A stretch of 64,000 nucleotides of DNA from Monocercomonoides exilis (taxonomy: Eukaryota > Preaxostyla > Oxymonadida > Polymastigidae), in contig LSRY02000016.1 of the NCBI GenBank assembly GCA_001643675.2, positions 992,001-1,056,000 on the forward strand. Reading direction: 5' to 3'. Of this stretch, positions 33,959 through 45,540 are shown one piece after another. The notes beneath the pieces are model-generated. The model saw only the letters and a program-made list of their open reading frames with translations, searched no databases and had not been told where the DNA came from. How positions within the stretch are numbered: position 1 is the first letter of the stretch; the number at the start of each line of letters is the position of its first letter. Both the position numbers and the translations under genes were made by a program.

Positions 33959-34927
33959 ATAAAAAATTGAAATACACACTCGGTGATTGTTTTGAGTTGG
34001 TCTTTAAGTTCTTTTGTGTACTGCACGTGAATACTTTTGAGGTGAGATGCGTGATCATCTTGCACTATAATTCGTTTGACATATTCATTTTTGTTCATAA
34101 CAACATTAAAAAACATGAAAATTGGATAACATTAGAAAGCATGCATTTCCTGATATAAGCTTCAACTTCTTCTTTGTACTTTTGAGCATTTTCCTGACTC
34201 GTCCGAACAGACACTTCAAAGATCTGAATGTGAAATTTAGATTTCAAAAGAAATATTCAGAATTGCACAAATAACAAATCACATGCCTTTTTTGTTAATT
34301 GCATGTACTTATTCCAGTGAGTGATCATAAGTCTTCCTCTTTCTGGATGTTGGAGGGAAACTTGCCTGCAAATCTCTTTGAAAACTGTGGTGTAAATCTT
34401 TTGAGATTCAACAAGATATTCTTCATTCATCAAAAGAAGTTTATTTCATTTCACAAAAACTAACATTTTCATGCCATTCGTTCCCATTTCGCTTTCCTTT
34501 TCATCTATCTGAGCAATTTTATCTTCCATCCATTTTTCCAGTTGGTCAACATCATTCACGCTTCCATCTGAGGAAGATACAAGAACTTCCCCCTCCTTCA
34601 AGTCTTGAGGCGAAATTTCAGATTCAGATGGCATAGGATGAATTAAAAAACTCCCATCGTCTTTCGGCATCCGAGGAGAAGAAGGTCTCGATGGAGCAGC
34701 AAAAACAGATGTGTTAATTTTTCCCGTTCCGCTAACCAGTTTCGGAACTGAACGCTTTGGTAAAGAATGGGTGATGTCTTGAAATAGCATTGTTGAAGAA
34801 GGCATCTGGTGAATGTTTAATTTTTATTATTATAAGAAATTTAATGTGCAATAACCTGTTTGCTTGTTCCTCGTTTTATATTTCCTAAATTTCTATTTTG
34901 AGCGCTTTGAGAAAAGGTTTCAGCCAT
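31511..34927 (-). CDS. Multi-exon coiled-coil protein, possibly axonemal-dynein-light-chain (p28/AXDND1)-like
   Basis: The start is ATG 34927 (MAETFSQSAQ), exon 1 ends at 34856 and exon 2 starts at 34805. Later blocks read QKIYTTVFKEICRQVSLQHP-ERGRLM, SVRTSQENAQKYKEEVEAYI, HASHLKSIHVQYTKELKDQL, a heptad-like RQREIQTMEQQLDALNALL, and PLSAEEKTQLVQTIKDLQ. A long Ser/Pro-rich exon (about 32780-31977) follows. Then come short exons DVQGLVDALPESHSGIW, FSDLDALLNDMANEI and EKDILMELSTREKK, to a TAA at 31511. The exon after 32 kb splices in phase (GAT joined to GAT GTG), which removes the apparent TGA at 31964. The ERG-containing block resembles inner-arm dynein light chain p28 and AXDND1 proteins, but I am not certain. 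Some inner exon boundaries, notably after 34446, could not be fixed. Confidence 0.6.
33255..33290. repeat. (AAAT)n tetranucleotide repeat
   Basis: Eight to nine AAAT/TAAA units lie in an intron of the coiled-coil gene. It is a simple tandem repeat. Confidence 0.85.
33910..33957. repeat. 48-base A tract in an intron
   Basis: This is an uninterrupted run of 48 A, which is T on the coding strand of the minus-strand coiled-coil gene, inside an intron. The length may be unreliable in the assembly. Confidence 0.9.
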
Positions 34928-35367
34928 ATTTTTTTTTAAATTTAATTAGTAATATCGATGATAATGTCAATTAAATAAACGATAAATAAAAAACAAAAAA
35001 AGTGATGGGACTAAAGAAAATTTTAAATACGGAAACATTAAAAAATCATTAAATACGGTGTATAACTAACACAATTTGAGATTAACAACATTTGCAAATT
35101 TTAAAAGAAAAAAAAATAGTTCCGTTAAATGCAAAAAAATTTTAGAAATGAAGAAAAGAAAAGAAAGAAAAAATTGAACCGTTTTTGTGTTGAGAATTTT
35201 TATGGAAAAAAATATTCAATGCTCAACTAATTCTTGGATCACACAAAATAAATGATCCATTTAAAAAAAAATGAACAATTTCTAAAAATAAAAATTAAAA
35301 TGAAAATTAATATTAAAATATAAAATAATAATGATAATATAATAAGGATTTCTTCAAAAAAAAAATG
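34928..35367. other. AT-rich spacer
   Basis: This lies upstream of the coiled-coil gene. It is almost pure A/T with no reading frame of interest. Confidence 0.45.
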
Positions 35368-35890
35368 TCAGAAATCAACAAAATAATCTTCTATGTTGTG
35401 AGGAATAGTTGAATTGTTTCTTGTTTCTAAAGCAAAGAAACAGTTCAATCTTGTGACACAATCTTCATATCCTTCTTCTTCCATTATTTCAAATATTCTT
35501 CTTTTGATCTCTTTTCGTTTTGCAGTCTTTTCATTTTCTTCTTTTTCGCAATTCAATTTTTTTGCGGAGCCTGTTGAAAAACAACAAACAGATTGGAATT
35601 TGAAAGCGATCGTCGCTAGAATAAAGAATCCCCTTTAACGCAACATCAACGGCTCCACTTTACACAAAGACATCGACTTCCACAATTTCGTTTTCTGCTG
35701 CACTTTAAAATAAACTAATGCTCCTGTTGCAAATTGTTCTGTGATTTTCCTTTGCTGCTCGAAATGCCTGAACAACGCCGCTGATAAGCCCTTCAATTTC
35801 TTCATTCCATAGTTGAAACGAAATAAAATTGCTTTTCAATAAATCAAGCCATCTCATCTGAACATTTACGTTTTTCTTTTCAATCATTCC
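35368..35890 (-). pseudogene. Broken copy of the helical-repeat family seen at 41293-42675
   Basis: Reading down, MRWLDLLKSNFISFQLWNEE matches the paralogue's ILKRWLKFLEYFLCKLELNDE. SGAVDVALKGI matches GGAVDAIFENI, and KRRIFEIMEEEGYEDCV matches KRKMFEKFEEEGLEDAI. The last block keeps the family-like end NIEDYFVDF. The parts lie in different frames, and a TAA stands just before SGAVDV where the relative has Asn-Gly context, so this copy is decayed. The function of the family is unknown to me; the pattern suggests an all-alpha, ARM-like protein. Confidence 0.6.
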
Positions 35891-36108
35891 ATTCTCTTTC
35901 TTTTCTTCTTTTGTTATTCAAATGCAAATGAAAATAAACACTATAAGTTCTTCAACGACAGCAGCATCACACATCCCCCATTTCTGCATGCGGATCGGCA
36001 ACTCTTTCATAAAGTGTGTGAAATCAATGAACATTTTCAACTTAAAGAAAAATTGATAGCTTCTTCTTGTAATAACAAAAATAATTGATCAAATAAAAAA
36101 GCAAACAC

Positions 36109-36471
36109 CTATCTTTGTGGAAAAACACAACTTGGCACATGCCCCAGAATGAATTTTCTCTTATTTGCATGGCAGATACTCAAGAAACTTTTTTCACCAT
36201 CCTCAGCTCCTCTTTTCTTCTTATGTCTCCTCCTCTTCTCAGTCAAGCCCTTTTCTCCTTCACTCCGCTGTATCAATGACAACTCACAAAGCCTGGACAG
36301 CATATCCATCTTGCTGTCTCCTCTTGTTTTTTCTGAGAACCTATCCATATTGTTCATCACTTCTGATAAAAAATCAAGGATTTGCGGAATGCAGCACGAC
36401 CTTTCATTGCTTGAACAGTTTGGTTGGCTTTGAAAACATTTTTTCAAACTTTGTCTAAGTTTATGCCACAT
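36109..36471 (-). other. Unassigned short reading frame
   Basis: A 120-residue frame contains CCIPQILDFLSEVMNNM and a basic stretch KRRRHKKKRG. I do not recognise it. It lies directly upstream of the broken helical-repeat copy and may be part of another decayed gene. There is no clear signal peptide or membrane span. Confidence 0.25.
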
Positions 36472-36479
36472 TTATCCAA

Positions 36480-37728
36480 TTATCATTATAGAAAAAGAAC
36501 TTTGAATTAACAATTTGTTGTTTGTATGTTCTCTATTTCTTCTTATTGACTCTTTCAGCATCAGAAAGTGTTTTTTTTTTAAAATGAATACAACGTCATT
36601 CAATCTATTAAGTATCTTTTCCTTTTTTTGTTAGACAAGATGAATCAGTCACCTTTTTATATCTGTCTTTTCAATGCTTATCTTCTCCAACTTGTTGTTA
36701 TTCATTGTGTTTTTCAACTTCCAAAAAAGCACATTTTGAACTACCCTCTCAGAGAGAGCGTTCCTTTTTTTGTTGTCTGCACTGCACTGCTTCTACAGCA
36801 GCAATCTTTCAAGATAGAGTGATCCTCTTCCTTCAGATTGCACTTCTTCAATCATCGATTCTGCTTAACAGCGTTTTGAAACATCGATTTGTGTGAAGCA
36901 ACTTGGCAGACAGAGAGAAATTTGTGCACGTTAAGCGGTACGAGAAGGAGATAAGGGAGCAGGAAGAAGAGAAGAGTGAATGAATAAATCGATTTGTTAA
37001 TTATTTCTGACTGATCTCAGAGGTGGAGGTGAAAGTTGCAGCAGAGGAAAGGATGTTTAACCTGTACGAATATGATAGTTTGAGTTACTGAAGTGTTGTT
37101 GTTCATTGAGAAGGATAAGTGATAAGAAAGATGAATGAAAAATTATGGCTGATGGTCTTGGAAGAGGATGTGTGATGGCTTCGAATGAATATGAAGACGA
37201 GTGTATGATTGGAAAATGAAATTAATGATGCTGTGGTTGAAAAGTGATTGGCTGGTGCATTGGGAACAATTGGTGAAGAAGAAGAAGAAGAAGAAGAAGA
37301 TACTGATGATGATGAAAAGGAAGATAAGGAAATTGGATTCTCTTGGATTTGAATTGTTCTATATTTTTTATAAATTCAGTTGATTACAAGTGCAGAAAGC
37401 GTGGATGGTTGTTTTTTCATCAACTGTCTCAACTTTTTCCATAATACATGATGATTGAAATTTGAACGAAGAAATAAAACAGAATACACATTTCAAATTG
37501 TTTTCGATAACATTCGGAACATCACAGGTGAATTTAGCAGATTTATGCAAAACACAGCATATTTCAGTGAAGCCCAAGCATTGAGACGGTACTCAAATGA
37601 ATGACTGATAATTGTAACTAATGTGTTTTCATGTTTTTGAAAATGTTGCAGATAAATTGAAAAAGAGTGTTAGAATTGTAAAAAAAATATATAAAACTAT
37701 TTTTTAATCGCTATAAAAAAAATAAATC
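36480..37728. other. Spacer with short low-complexity tracts
   Basis: This is an AT-rich stretch with a (GAA)n tract near 37276-37301. Only short frames occur and no gene can be supported. Confidence 0.4.
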
Positions 37729-38140
37729 ATATAGTTAGTGTTAATAATGGTGGACACTTTCAATAACTGTGGACAGTCGCATTATCTCAACAACCGTTGA
37801 TAGTTGCATTTCATCAATTAACCCAACTATTCTCTCATTGAAAGCAAACTTATAAGTCATGCAAAAATGAAACAACTCACTTCCAAGAATAAAAGACTTA
37901 ACATTTTCAATTCTCGGAGAAACTCGGAGAATTTTATTTCTCCGAATTTCTCCGAAAAGAAAAAATTGTTTTTGTATAATATCGTTTAAATGGTTTGGTG
38001 ATATAAACTATTCATGCTAGTTCATATTCATTGAGAGAATAGTTGGGTTTATTGATGAAATGCAACTATCAACGGTTGTTGAGATAATGCGACTGTCCAC
38101 AGTTATTGAAAGTGTCCACCATTATTAACACAAACTATAT
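37729..38140. mobile_element. MITE-like hairpin element with 112-bp terminal inverted repeats
   Basis: The left arm (37729-37840) and right arm (38029-38140) are reverse complements over about 112 bp with only a few mismatches. Both contain the core GTGTTAATAATGGTGGACAC. The 188-bp centre is AT-rich and non-coding, with its own small palindrome near 37911-37960 (repeats of TCGGAGAA facing TTCTCCGA). Length, missing coding capacity and long arms fit a non-autonomous foldback or MITE element. A target-site duplication could not be fixed. A decayed pogo-like transposase lies 560 bp to the right, but a shared end sequence has not been shown. Confidence 0.82.
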
Positions 38141-38703
38141 CACTTTTCGCCTTTCTTTTCTCTTTTATGGAATTCAAGCAATGTAGCAATATGAACTGTT
38201 TATCAATGATTGTTTAACAAACTATTTTGTTGTTTTGAATCCAATGTGAAATTATGCTAATATAAGGAGGAAAATACGGACTTTCAAGCTTTTTTTCGCA
38301 CAAGGTATTGAAAATTTGCTTCACTAATAACTATATATCGCTTTCTCAGATTTCAAAATAAATGTAATTTTCTTATCTGCAAACAGGCATCGTTGAAATC
38401 ATAACATTAAGTTTTGTGATATTCCTCGTTAGTCAAAAAAATGAACACATTTCAATAAAATTTTTTGAACTCAAAAAGCTTGTCAATAGTGCATAATTAT
38501 TCAATGAAAATGCATGATGCAAAATATTTTGCCCCAAATATATTTATTCTCAAAAAGAAATTTAAATAAGCATTCTCCAATTATCAAATCACTCGTTTTG
38601 CCATTTCAATGGCACTTTGATGATTCCGTTTTTTGAAGCCTTCACGAAAAATTAAAATTTATTCTTCAATTTGAATAAATTATCAAAAATCAAACCCATT
38701 TTA

Positions 38704-40090
38704 ATGGATGTTTCAAAAGAATTGTCGTTACCAGAACTAAGGAAAAAGTTGGCAACCTCCGAAATAAGAAGATTAAAAACAACATCCCAAAAAATATTTG
38801 AACTGCGTTAGGATAACATCATAATTAGAAAAGTCGCTGTTGATTCTGGAACAATATCAAATGGTTCGTGGGACAGAGGAATAGTGGCAAAGAAGCAGAA
38901 AAGGCAGGCGGGAGTGAACAAAAGACCTCCGATAATTAAGCCAGATTTAATAGAAAAAATCGAAAACCAAGTTATTGTTCATCTCTCAAAAGGTGAAACA
39001 ATAAGAGTTAAAGACGTGCACAAAATGGTTTATGTTTAATTTTTATTATAAAAATAATTTTTTTTTAAATATATTTAGATTGTGGAGCATATGGAACAAT
39101 CCTCAAAAGACGAAGAAGCGAAAAAAATACCAAGTTTAACAGCCGCATACTATGTTATTCAAAAAAGTTCTATATTGAAGTCAGCTGTTTCAAAGCAATT
39201 GGACACTGCAAAAATATCTTCCCAATCTTCTGATTCCGTCAGAAAGTGGTTTGATGAACTTTCGCAGATTGTGAATGAGAAAGAAATAGTTCCATCAGGT
39301 ATCTTTAATTTTGATGAAACTTTTCTTCATCTGAGTACGGATTCTTGCAAACAATTAGTGTGTCTGCAAAACCAGAAACCTCCTTCAACTCCTTCTCCGA
39401 AAAAGACTTCTAACACGACATTGTGCTTATGTGCCTGCGCAGATGGCTCATGTTTGTCATCTTTTTATCTTTGGCCTGCGAAAAAAATTCTAGTGGAATT
39501 TTATACGCTTTCATTGTTTAATATCAATTCTATCTTCGCATCTTCAGGATGGATATCTTCAAAAATCTTCGAAAAAATCATGCTCGATTATTGGCTTGAT
39601 AATTTCGAAAAAAAAGATTAAAGATGGAGCATTGAAATCCGCATTGTTCCTGATGGATAACCACTCTTCTCACAGCAGTGATGCTGTTGAAATAGCTGCA
39701 TGAAAGAAAAACATCATCAAAAAAAAGTTTCCTCCGAATTTAACCCATCTTCTACAACCGTGCGATAATTCAATTTTAGCACGGTTCAAGAAAACATATA
39801 ATAATAGCTTCAAATCACCAACTGATCATTCTTCTGCTGCGTTTCGCTCCGCCATCTTCGATATTCTTCCAGAAGCACTGACTGCTTCGGTCGCACCTTC
39901 AAATATTAAGCATGCATTCAGGCAGACGGGAGTTTGGCCGGTCAAAGCTACTCCGGTTCTTGAAAGAATAAGTGGAACAACTGAAAAGGAAGCATCATTG
40001 AATGACGATGAGAATAAAGAGCAGCTGTTTGGAAAATATTCTCCAAAGAAAAAGAAAATTGAAGATGAAAAAAACAAGAAATTGCGATAA
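38704..40090 (+). pseudogene. Pogo/Tigger-like DDE transposase, broken
   Basis: An N-terminal part (38704 on) starts MDVSKELSLPELRKKL and continues through a probable short intron (about 39028-39078). The catalytic part has IFNFDETFLHL (first Asp). After a one-base frame change near 39615 it continues with ALFLMDNHSSHSS (second Asp) and THLLQPCDNSILARFKKTYN (third Asp). The family-typical end FRQTGVWPVKATP follows. Three lesions are visible: TAG at 38809-38811, the frame change in an A run near 39612-39620, and TGA at 39701-39703. These elements move by cut and paste through a DDE/DDD nuclease. Terminal repeats were not identified. Confidence 0.75.
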
Positions 40091-41292
40091 TGAATCAATT
40101 CAAAAGATGAAAGAAATAAACTATGCTTCTATTCTGCGAAAAGCAAAAAAGAAACAATCGAGAGAAGATTAATTGGATTTGAAAAGAAAAGAAAAGAAAG
40201 AAGAGAAAATGGAGAAGTCAAAAAAAAGTTGCAGGAGAAATAGCGACAAAATAAAATGGAAAATAAAATGCTTGAAGATCGATTATGACGACGACGCATA
40301 TTATCAAAGAAAGATATCGAAGATATAACGAACATTCTTCAGACAATTGTTCATTGATTTGAACGACAAACAATTACAACTCTCTCAAATCCTTTAAAAG
40401 TGTTTTTATCATAAAGAATATCTTTTTAAATTCGTTATTCATAAAACAATTGTTTTCTCATTTCAGAAAAGTCTAATTAAATAGAAATAATTAAAGTGTA
40501 ATAATTCGAATTAATGTTTGAAGAAAAGAGTTTTGAATTTAAGCAATTTTATTTGCGAACAAACACAAATTGCATGAAAATATAAGAAACAAACAACAAA
40601 TTCTAACTTTCGATTGTGCAAAGCAAAAAAGCAGTTCGAAATCCTTCAATGATGAAAACATATAACTCAATTAATAATGAAAGAACAGATATGGTTTCAA
40701 TTGATATATGAATCATTCCTGTTTAAATATTGACATGTGTTGAGGAAATCATAGAGAAATCATGGTTTTGAATAAGTTTGAATTCATATCTGAAAAAAAA
40801 GGCTTCTCTGTGTTTTGAAAAATCAACGAGTTTTTGAACGATGGTGATTAATGACTTTTGAACAGAAAAAAGCTCATATTTCAAAAAGCAGAATTATCAA
40901 CACGTTTGAAGAAGACTTTTCTTTTATATAAGATAATGAAAAAGCAAACTGAACAAAGGATGTTATTTTGTTGATTCACTTTTTCAAATTGAAGTGAGAT
41001 GAAAAAAAGAAAAAGAAAAAGAAAAAATAATTCCTATAAAAAAAGTTGCTATGAATGCTTGCTTTCTTTTTTGTTAAATATTGAAAAAAAGAAAAAGAAA
41101 AATTTTGAATTTGAAAACAAATAAAATCTCAATACCTCAAACATTAACAGAATAATAATTATAATAAAATAATATAATTCATTTTTAAAAACTCATTTTT
41201 ATAAAGAAAATATATCCTAAGTTTTATTAATTCTTGAATCGATGAGGGAAAAAAATTTCATTTTTTCGTCAGAAGATGAAAAACATATTATT
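40091..41292. other. AT-rich spacer
   Basis: A Lys/Glu/Arg-rich reading continues briefly after the transposase (to about 40330) and could be its decayed tail. The rest is A/T-rich without a gene. Confidence 0.4.
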
Positions 41293-42675
41293 TCAAGCAT
41301 TCACAAGATAAGAAGAAATTTCAAATGGAAACAAATAACTATCATAATGTTGTTTTCTGTTTAGAAAATCAAATGTTCCTCGAAAGCTAATGATAGCATC
41401 TTCGAGCCCTTCTTCTTCAAACTTTTCAAACATTTTCCTTTTGGCTGCCTTTCTTTCTTTTTCTTCCATTATGTTATACTCCTTTCTAATCGATCGCCTT
41501 TGAATCTCAATAAAAAACGTTAAGAATGTATGTGTCATTTGATCATTCAATGTTGGCCTACGAATATTCTCAAAGATAGCATCTACAGCTCCTCCATTCA
41601 TTAAGTTATCAAACTTCACTGCTCGTCTGTTTGCAACAGCGTTTCTCAAAATGCAAATGCACAAGATGCTTATTCCACAGAAATTATCATTCGCCGCCAG
41701 AAACAATCGCATAGTGATATGAATAACTCCAATTAATGCTTCATCATTCAACTCTAATTTGCATAAGAAATATTCTAGAAATTTCAGCCATCTCTTTAAA
41801 ATCATCACTTCTTTAGTTTCTTTTCCTCTTTCCTCTTCTTTCTTTCTCTTCCAATCAACACATTTCAAAAATTTCTCAAATTCTAAAATTGCTTCTCTTG
41901 CAAAATGCAGCTCATCCACAACAACTTCTTCCAAGCTTTTGTCATTGCCCAATCTGAACATCAAAAATTGCCAAGCAGAATGATACGCAAGTCTCGTAAG
42001 ATTCTGATGTTCCTGATGATGTTCGATGATTTCTGTTATTTCCTTCAAATATACTTTTTGTTCCAGATTCTTTCAAAAATAAGGCGGGAAAAAGCAAACA
42101 TAATAAAAATGAAATAGAAGTGTTCATGCATCAAATTTCTCGACACAACTCAAAGCCAGCAAAGCCATTTCCACTTCTTTTTGATTCTCCTTATTTTCCT
42201 CTTTCTTTGAGGCAACTTTCAAAACGCATGGTACACAAATCGGAATCAGTTTCGATAAAAGTTTGTCATTTAATAAAAGAAAGCATTCACATAGATCAAC
42301 AAAAAGTTTTTCAGTCTTCTCTTCTTTCTTCTTATTTTCCTCAACAATCATCTTTTCAAATCTTTCGTTCAAAAAAGATCCTTCAAAGCTATACATCCGC
42401 CTGAATTTCAATGCCTTGTTACATCCAATACGCTTCATCAGCGCAAATGCATTCTCCAATGACAATTTCTTTTCTTTAATCATTTTTCCCATTTCATTAA
42501 ACTGTTCTTCTTTGTAAATAAAGAGTAATTCATTTGCATTCATCCTATCAATCATTTCATTCATTTTTTCGATTTTCCGTTTTTGCCCATCTAAATCATA
42601 ACCTTCAAGCTCAGAAAACAATTCTTCAAAAAATATAAAAAAAAAATAACGAAATGAAATTAGAATGAATTCCAA
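41293..42675 (-). CDS. Helical-repeat (ARM-like) protein of an expanded lineage family
   Basis: Two long exon blocks are seen: 42675 to about 42150, and about 42075 to 41293 (TGA). The first reads ELFSELEGYDLDGQKRKIEK, KLSLENAFALMKRIGCNKAL and LFVDLCECFLLLNDKLLSKL and ends VEMALLALSC. The second starts near VYLKEITEIIEHHQEHQNL and contains VVDELHFAREAILEFEKFL. It ends FRGTFDFLNRKQHYDSYLF-PFEISSYLVNA. The join removes an apparent TGA at 42124, but the donor is not certain. Amphipathic helix repeats dominate and there is no signal peptide or membrane span. I associate this pattern with a large gene family in Monocercomonoides-like oxymonads, from memory only. The function is unknown. Confidence 0.65.
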
Positions 42676-43240
42676 TTCAACAATGAAAACAAGCCTGCGA
42701 ACATTTTTGTATTGTTCTTCTCATGTTTTTTCGAAATAAATTGAATTCAGAAAACAACATGATTTTGGCATTCATATCGAATTCGCATGCGTTTGGATTG
42801 AAAAAAATTGAAGTATAATAAATACTCAAAACAACCGTGAAAATATAAGTATTCGCACCATTCTTCTTTGTATTAGCGTTCTTGGGAAGTGATAATTGAG
42901 TAATAAATGCTTTATGTATTTCAATTCAACTTTGAAGTAATGGTTAGTTTGATCGAAAAGTTTTATTTGGGACAAAATATTTTTTCTATATGAATTTTGT
43001 TCCATTCTTCTCTAACAAACATTTTTCTCAATTTTTGAATTTTTCTGGAATTATTTGCATCGTTGCGATTGATTTTTAGTGAAATGATTGAAGAAAAAGT
43101 ATGGAACAAATCTCAGATTTTATTCATAATTGCAAAAATTTTGCCCCATTTGAACTGGAATTTCAGTTTGTAAAAGAGAAAACAGAGAGTGAATCTGTCC
43201 TGCAGAATTAGAAAATTTATTTCCTGTGTGACAACAGACA
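42676..43240. other. AT-rich spacer
   Basis: No gene is seen. It presumably holds the promoter of the helical-repeat gene. Confidence 0.4.
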
Positions 43241-44115
43241 ATGGTGAGATGCAATATTTTTGAAATTCTTTCGGATTTATATTTGAAATTGGATGGGCAA
43301 GAAAATGCAATAATTTTATTCATTACACAAAAAGACGTAATGAATGTAATTTTATATCATTCTATTGATTGTGAAGATATTTCCGTCTGTATCCTTTCCA
43401 AGGTGCAGGAATCCGAATTATTGTTGAAATGGCCAATCTCCGCTTTGTGGAGCAACACGATGAGAATGGAGCAGATAATTATATTTCAATTGGGTAGTAA
43501 ATGTGGTTACGGAAGATACATGATTTTAATTTGAACAAGAGATGAAAACAAATTCAACTGTTATTTTATTGAATGTCGATTTATGGATGGAATTCTGTGA
43601 AGGACAAAATCTACATAAAATTATGTAGAATTTTTGAATTATATGCAGTGGAGCAGTTTGCGATATTTTTTGGGAAAGGAAAGTGGATGGCAATATCGAG
43701 GGAAGGATATTTATCACATATAAAAGGTAAGAAATCTACTCAAATCAATAAAAACTTGGTTTATACAACGTTATCAGGAGAAAAGCAGCTGCTGCTTCTG
43801 CTCAAAAAAAGTTGCTCTTCTGTGTGGAGTTTTTATTGGATTTTTTAGAAGACAACACAATTTCTTCAAAACTGAATGTGATTTATATCAGTTTGTTCTT
43901 TCTTAATGAAGGGCTTTGTTGGGATTCTCACAAATTTTTCATTCAAAGCAAAGGAGATACAATATTTTTATTTCTTGTGGGCATATTCAACGCGAAGGAG
44001 CAACGAAGTTACCATTTTATGTTCATACGAATAATTTCCACAAATTCTCAGTGACATTGAGTTATCTCAGATTATTTCCCCCTCATCGTCGACTTTTGAA
44101 ACAATTCATTTGATT
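43241..44115 (+). other. Fragmented reading frames, possible decayed gene
   Basis: Three partial frames follow each other on the plus strand. They contain DISVCILSKVQESELLLKWP, FAIFFGKGKWMAISREGYLS and ISCGHIQREGATKLPFYVHT. They are separated by stops and frame changes with no convincing splice sites. I cannot name the family. Confidence 0.3.
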
Positions 44116-44937
44116 AGATTTCAGCAATCAGATGGACTTCTCATTCAACTTCAAGGACTTCGTATGACTGTGGCTGATTTGGTTGATCTTTGACTTTTGC
44201 TTCCTCGTTGCATGTGCAAAGCTTACGAGACAATCATAAAAATTGAAGTTAAACATTAATTGAGGATTTTCTATATATTCCAGTGCATTCTGAAACAGAT
44301 AGTTTCTTATCTTCATTTTCTGATTGTTCTGCTATTGCTTGAATTTCTGCTTGCGAAACTGAAAGGATTGCCTTTTGGATTTACAACTCTTTCTCTCTCA
44401 CTGAACGTTTCGATATTTCAAAAAACAAAATCTTGAGTTTCATATGCATTTATTTTGGATGATTTCATATCTGCATGCATGCATTCTGCAATCTATTCAT
44501 CAATTCTTTCAATCATGCAAAAGCACAGAAAGAGCAGCAGTGAACTATTTCTGGTAAGACTCTCATTTAATTTTTATTATGCGAAAGAATCATCAGCACT
44601 TTGCTTGCAGATTGATTGTTAATAAAACGATTATATTAAGCACAAGAACATTTTGGTTGAAGAAATGGAAATTCTAATAGAAAGTTCATTTTTCTTTCGC
44701 TCTTCCATAATTTCTTCGACTTCAACTTTCTCTTCTGTGCATTTGCTTTTCTGCTTCTATCGTCAAATGGCAAGTTTCTCATTTTTCTTCAATTTTTTTG
44801 AATTTCTTTTCAACATCATCCATTGGCTTCTTTTCAACTATCTTCTTAAAGTCCATCCTTCTCAGATTTGATATAATTCGTTTTTTTTTAGCAAGCAACA
44901 ACAAGAATAATTTCTGAGTCATTAGTCAATCTTCACT

Positions 44938-45537
44938 TTGCATTTGGTACCTTCTTCTCCTTCTCCATCACCTTTATCATCTTCTTCAACACCTTCTCTT
45001 TTTCTTTCTCTTTCCCCTCCTCCTCCTTCCCCTCCTCCTCCTTCCCCTCCTCCTTCTTCACCCCTTTCACCCACGCCAATGACACTCTCTCCACGGCAGA
45101 CACGGAACCAGCTGTTTCGCCGGAGGAGCACCGGAAGGAGAGAAGATGTGACAGCAGACATCCCCTTTGGCGGGCAGGGCGTGCTGCTGAAGGGAGTCAG
45201 CCTCAGCCAGATCAACGAGTGTGAGAAGGAGAACAAAAGGAAAGCAGAGGAAGGTGCTGAGTGTACTACTCCGCCAGGGTTTGAGTCAGCGAGGGACAAA
45301 CAGAAAGAGCACGAGAGGCATCTGAGAGAAGGGAAAGAGAACTCGAATAAAAGGGGAGGTGATGAAGGAGTTGGGCCATATTCATTGTCATCATCATCAT
45401 CTTCTTCTTCTTCATTGAACCAAAAGCGCCAGGTCTCGTTTTCTCGCATTCCTCCTGTGCCCAGCCAACCGCAAATAAGCACAACGAAATTTCGCCCAAC
45501 TCCTCGGCAAGTTGACCATGACACACAAAATATTTGA
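44938..45537 (+). CDS. Doubtful Pro/Ser-rich low-complexity protein
   Basis: A 199-residue frame begins with a Ser/Pro run (SPPPPSPPPPSPPP). It then has a charged middle (NQLFRRRSTGRREDVTADIP, SQINECEKENKRKAEEG), a Ser run and a basic end (KFRPTPRQVDHDTQNI). It ends at TGA. Codon composition is richer in G+C than the flanks, as in other coding parts of this window. The antisense frame over the same stretch (45524-44922) is a shadow of the repeats. No domain is recognised. Confidence 0.4.
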   Translation: MHLVPSSPSPSPLSSSSTPSLFLSLSPPPPSPPPPSPPPSSPLSPTPMTLSPRQTRNQLFRRRSTGRREDVTADIPFGGQGVLLKGVSLSQINECEKENKRKAEEGAECTTPPGFESARDKQKEHERHLREGKENSNKRGGDEGVGPYSLSSSSSSSSSLNQKRQVSFSRIPPVPSQPQISTTKFRPTPRQVDHDTQNI

Positions 45538-45540
45538 AGG

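Noticed and set aside
40625-40650. tRNA B-box-like GTTCGAAATC
   Set aside because: There is no matching A box, acceptor stem or anticodon arm at the right distances.
44922-45524. A 200-residue minus-strand frame with acidic and Gly/Glu runs
   Set aside because: It is the complement of Ser/Pro/Leu repeats; the plus-strand frame has slightly better amino-acid variety, though neither is certain.
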